Source: Hymenochaete sp. R1 (lineage: Eukaryota; Basidiomycota; Agaricomycetes; Hymenochaetales; Hymenochaetaceae). From it: 20,354 nucleotides of DNA. Below, piece by piece: positions 20,312-20,354 of the stretch (the first letter of the stretch is position 1; every line of letters begins with the position of its first letter). The translations under genes and the position numbers were made by a program. The stretch spans positions 1 to 20,354 of the forward strand of contig JAFREE010000271.1 in the NCBI GenBank assembly GCA_019400425.1, written 5' to 3'. The notes below the pieces were generated by a model. That model saw only the letters and a list, made by a program, of their open reading frames with translations, did not search any database and was not told the DNA's origin.

Positions 20312-20354
20312 CTGAGAATGATTTATGATAAAGTTCATGGATAACTTTGCGAAA

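Noticed and set aside
1..20354. tRNA, rRNA, CRISPR array or bacterial operon features
   Set aside because: None was found; the intron-rich gene structure is eukaryotic and no clover-leaf or repeat-spacer pattern was seen by eye.

Overview
The window reads as nuclear DNA of a filamentous basidiomycete (probably an Agaricomycete). Genes on both strands are split by many 47-70 nt GT-AG introns, intergenic gaps are short, and the spliced products resemble basidiomycete housekeeping proteins. All assignments come from motif and family recognition by eye; no search was run.

Layout, left to right: the 3' end of an unidentified + strand gene (2-142); a 141-bp foldback/MITE-like element (530-670) in an otherwise empty stretch; a MED12/SRB8-like Mediator kinase-module gene (902-6689, +); a short intact ORF of unknown function (7005-7319, +); a mitochondrial-type molybdopterin-binding-domain (MoaB/CinA-like) gene (7737-9195, +); an SF3B3/RSE1 splicing-factor gene (13727-9480, -); head-to-head with it across 243 bp, an AlkA-type 3-methyladenine DNA glycosylase gene (13971-15697, +); an unidentified helical protein ORF (from 15922, +) that runs without a stop into a CDT2/DTL-like WD40 gene (about 16643-17810, +); an unassigned coding remnant (about 17940-18219, +); an unrecognised minus-strand gene (about 19259-18379); and, cut by the right edge, a dienelactone-hydrolase family gene (20311-19679, -).

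The main observation is that most of the recognisable genes are broken. MED12, the molybdopterin-binding gene, RSE1, the AlkA gene and the CDT2-like gene each carry in-frame stops and/or frameshifts in conserved sequence, and RSE1 also has an intron starting AT instead of GT. Where the neighbouring conserved residues suggest the lost codon, the stops are mostly explained by one C-to-T or G-to-A transition (CAA/CAG/CGA/TGG to stop). Exon order, intron positions and most coding sequence are still readable, so the decay looks recent. RSE1 is essential in studied fungi, so working copies should exist elsewhere (segmental duplication, second haplotype, hybrid or polyploid subgenome), unless the sequence itself carries many errors or DNA damage. 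The visible part of the dienelactone hydrolase and the small ORF at 7005 appear intact.

Functionally the block joins transcription (MED12), splicing (RSE1), alkylation repair (AlkA) and S-phase ubiquitin ligation (CDT2). I see no evidence that these form one pathway; they look like ordinary neighbours.
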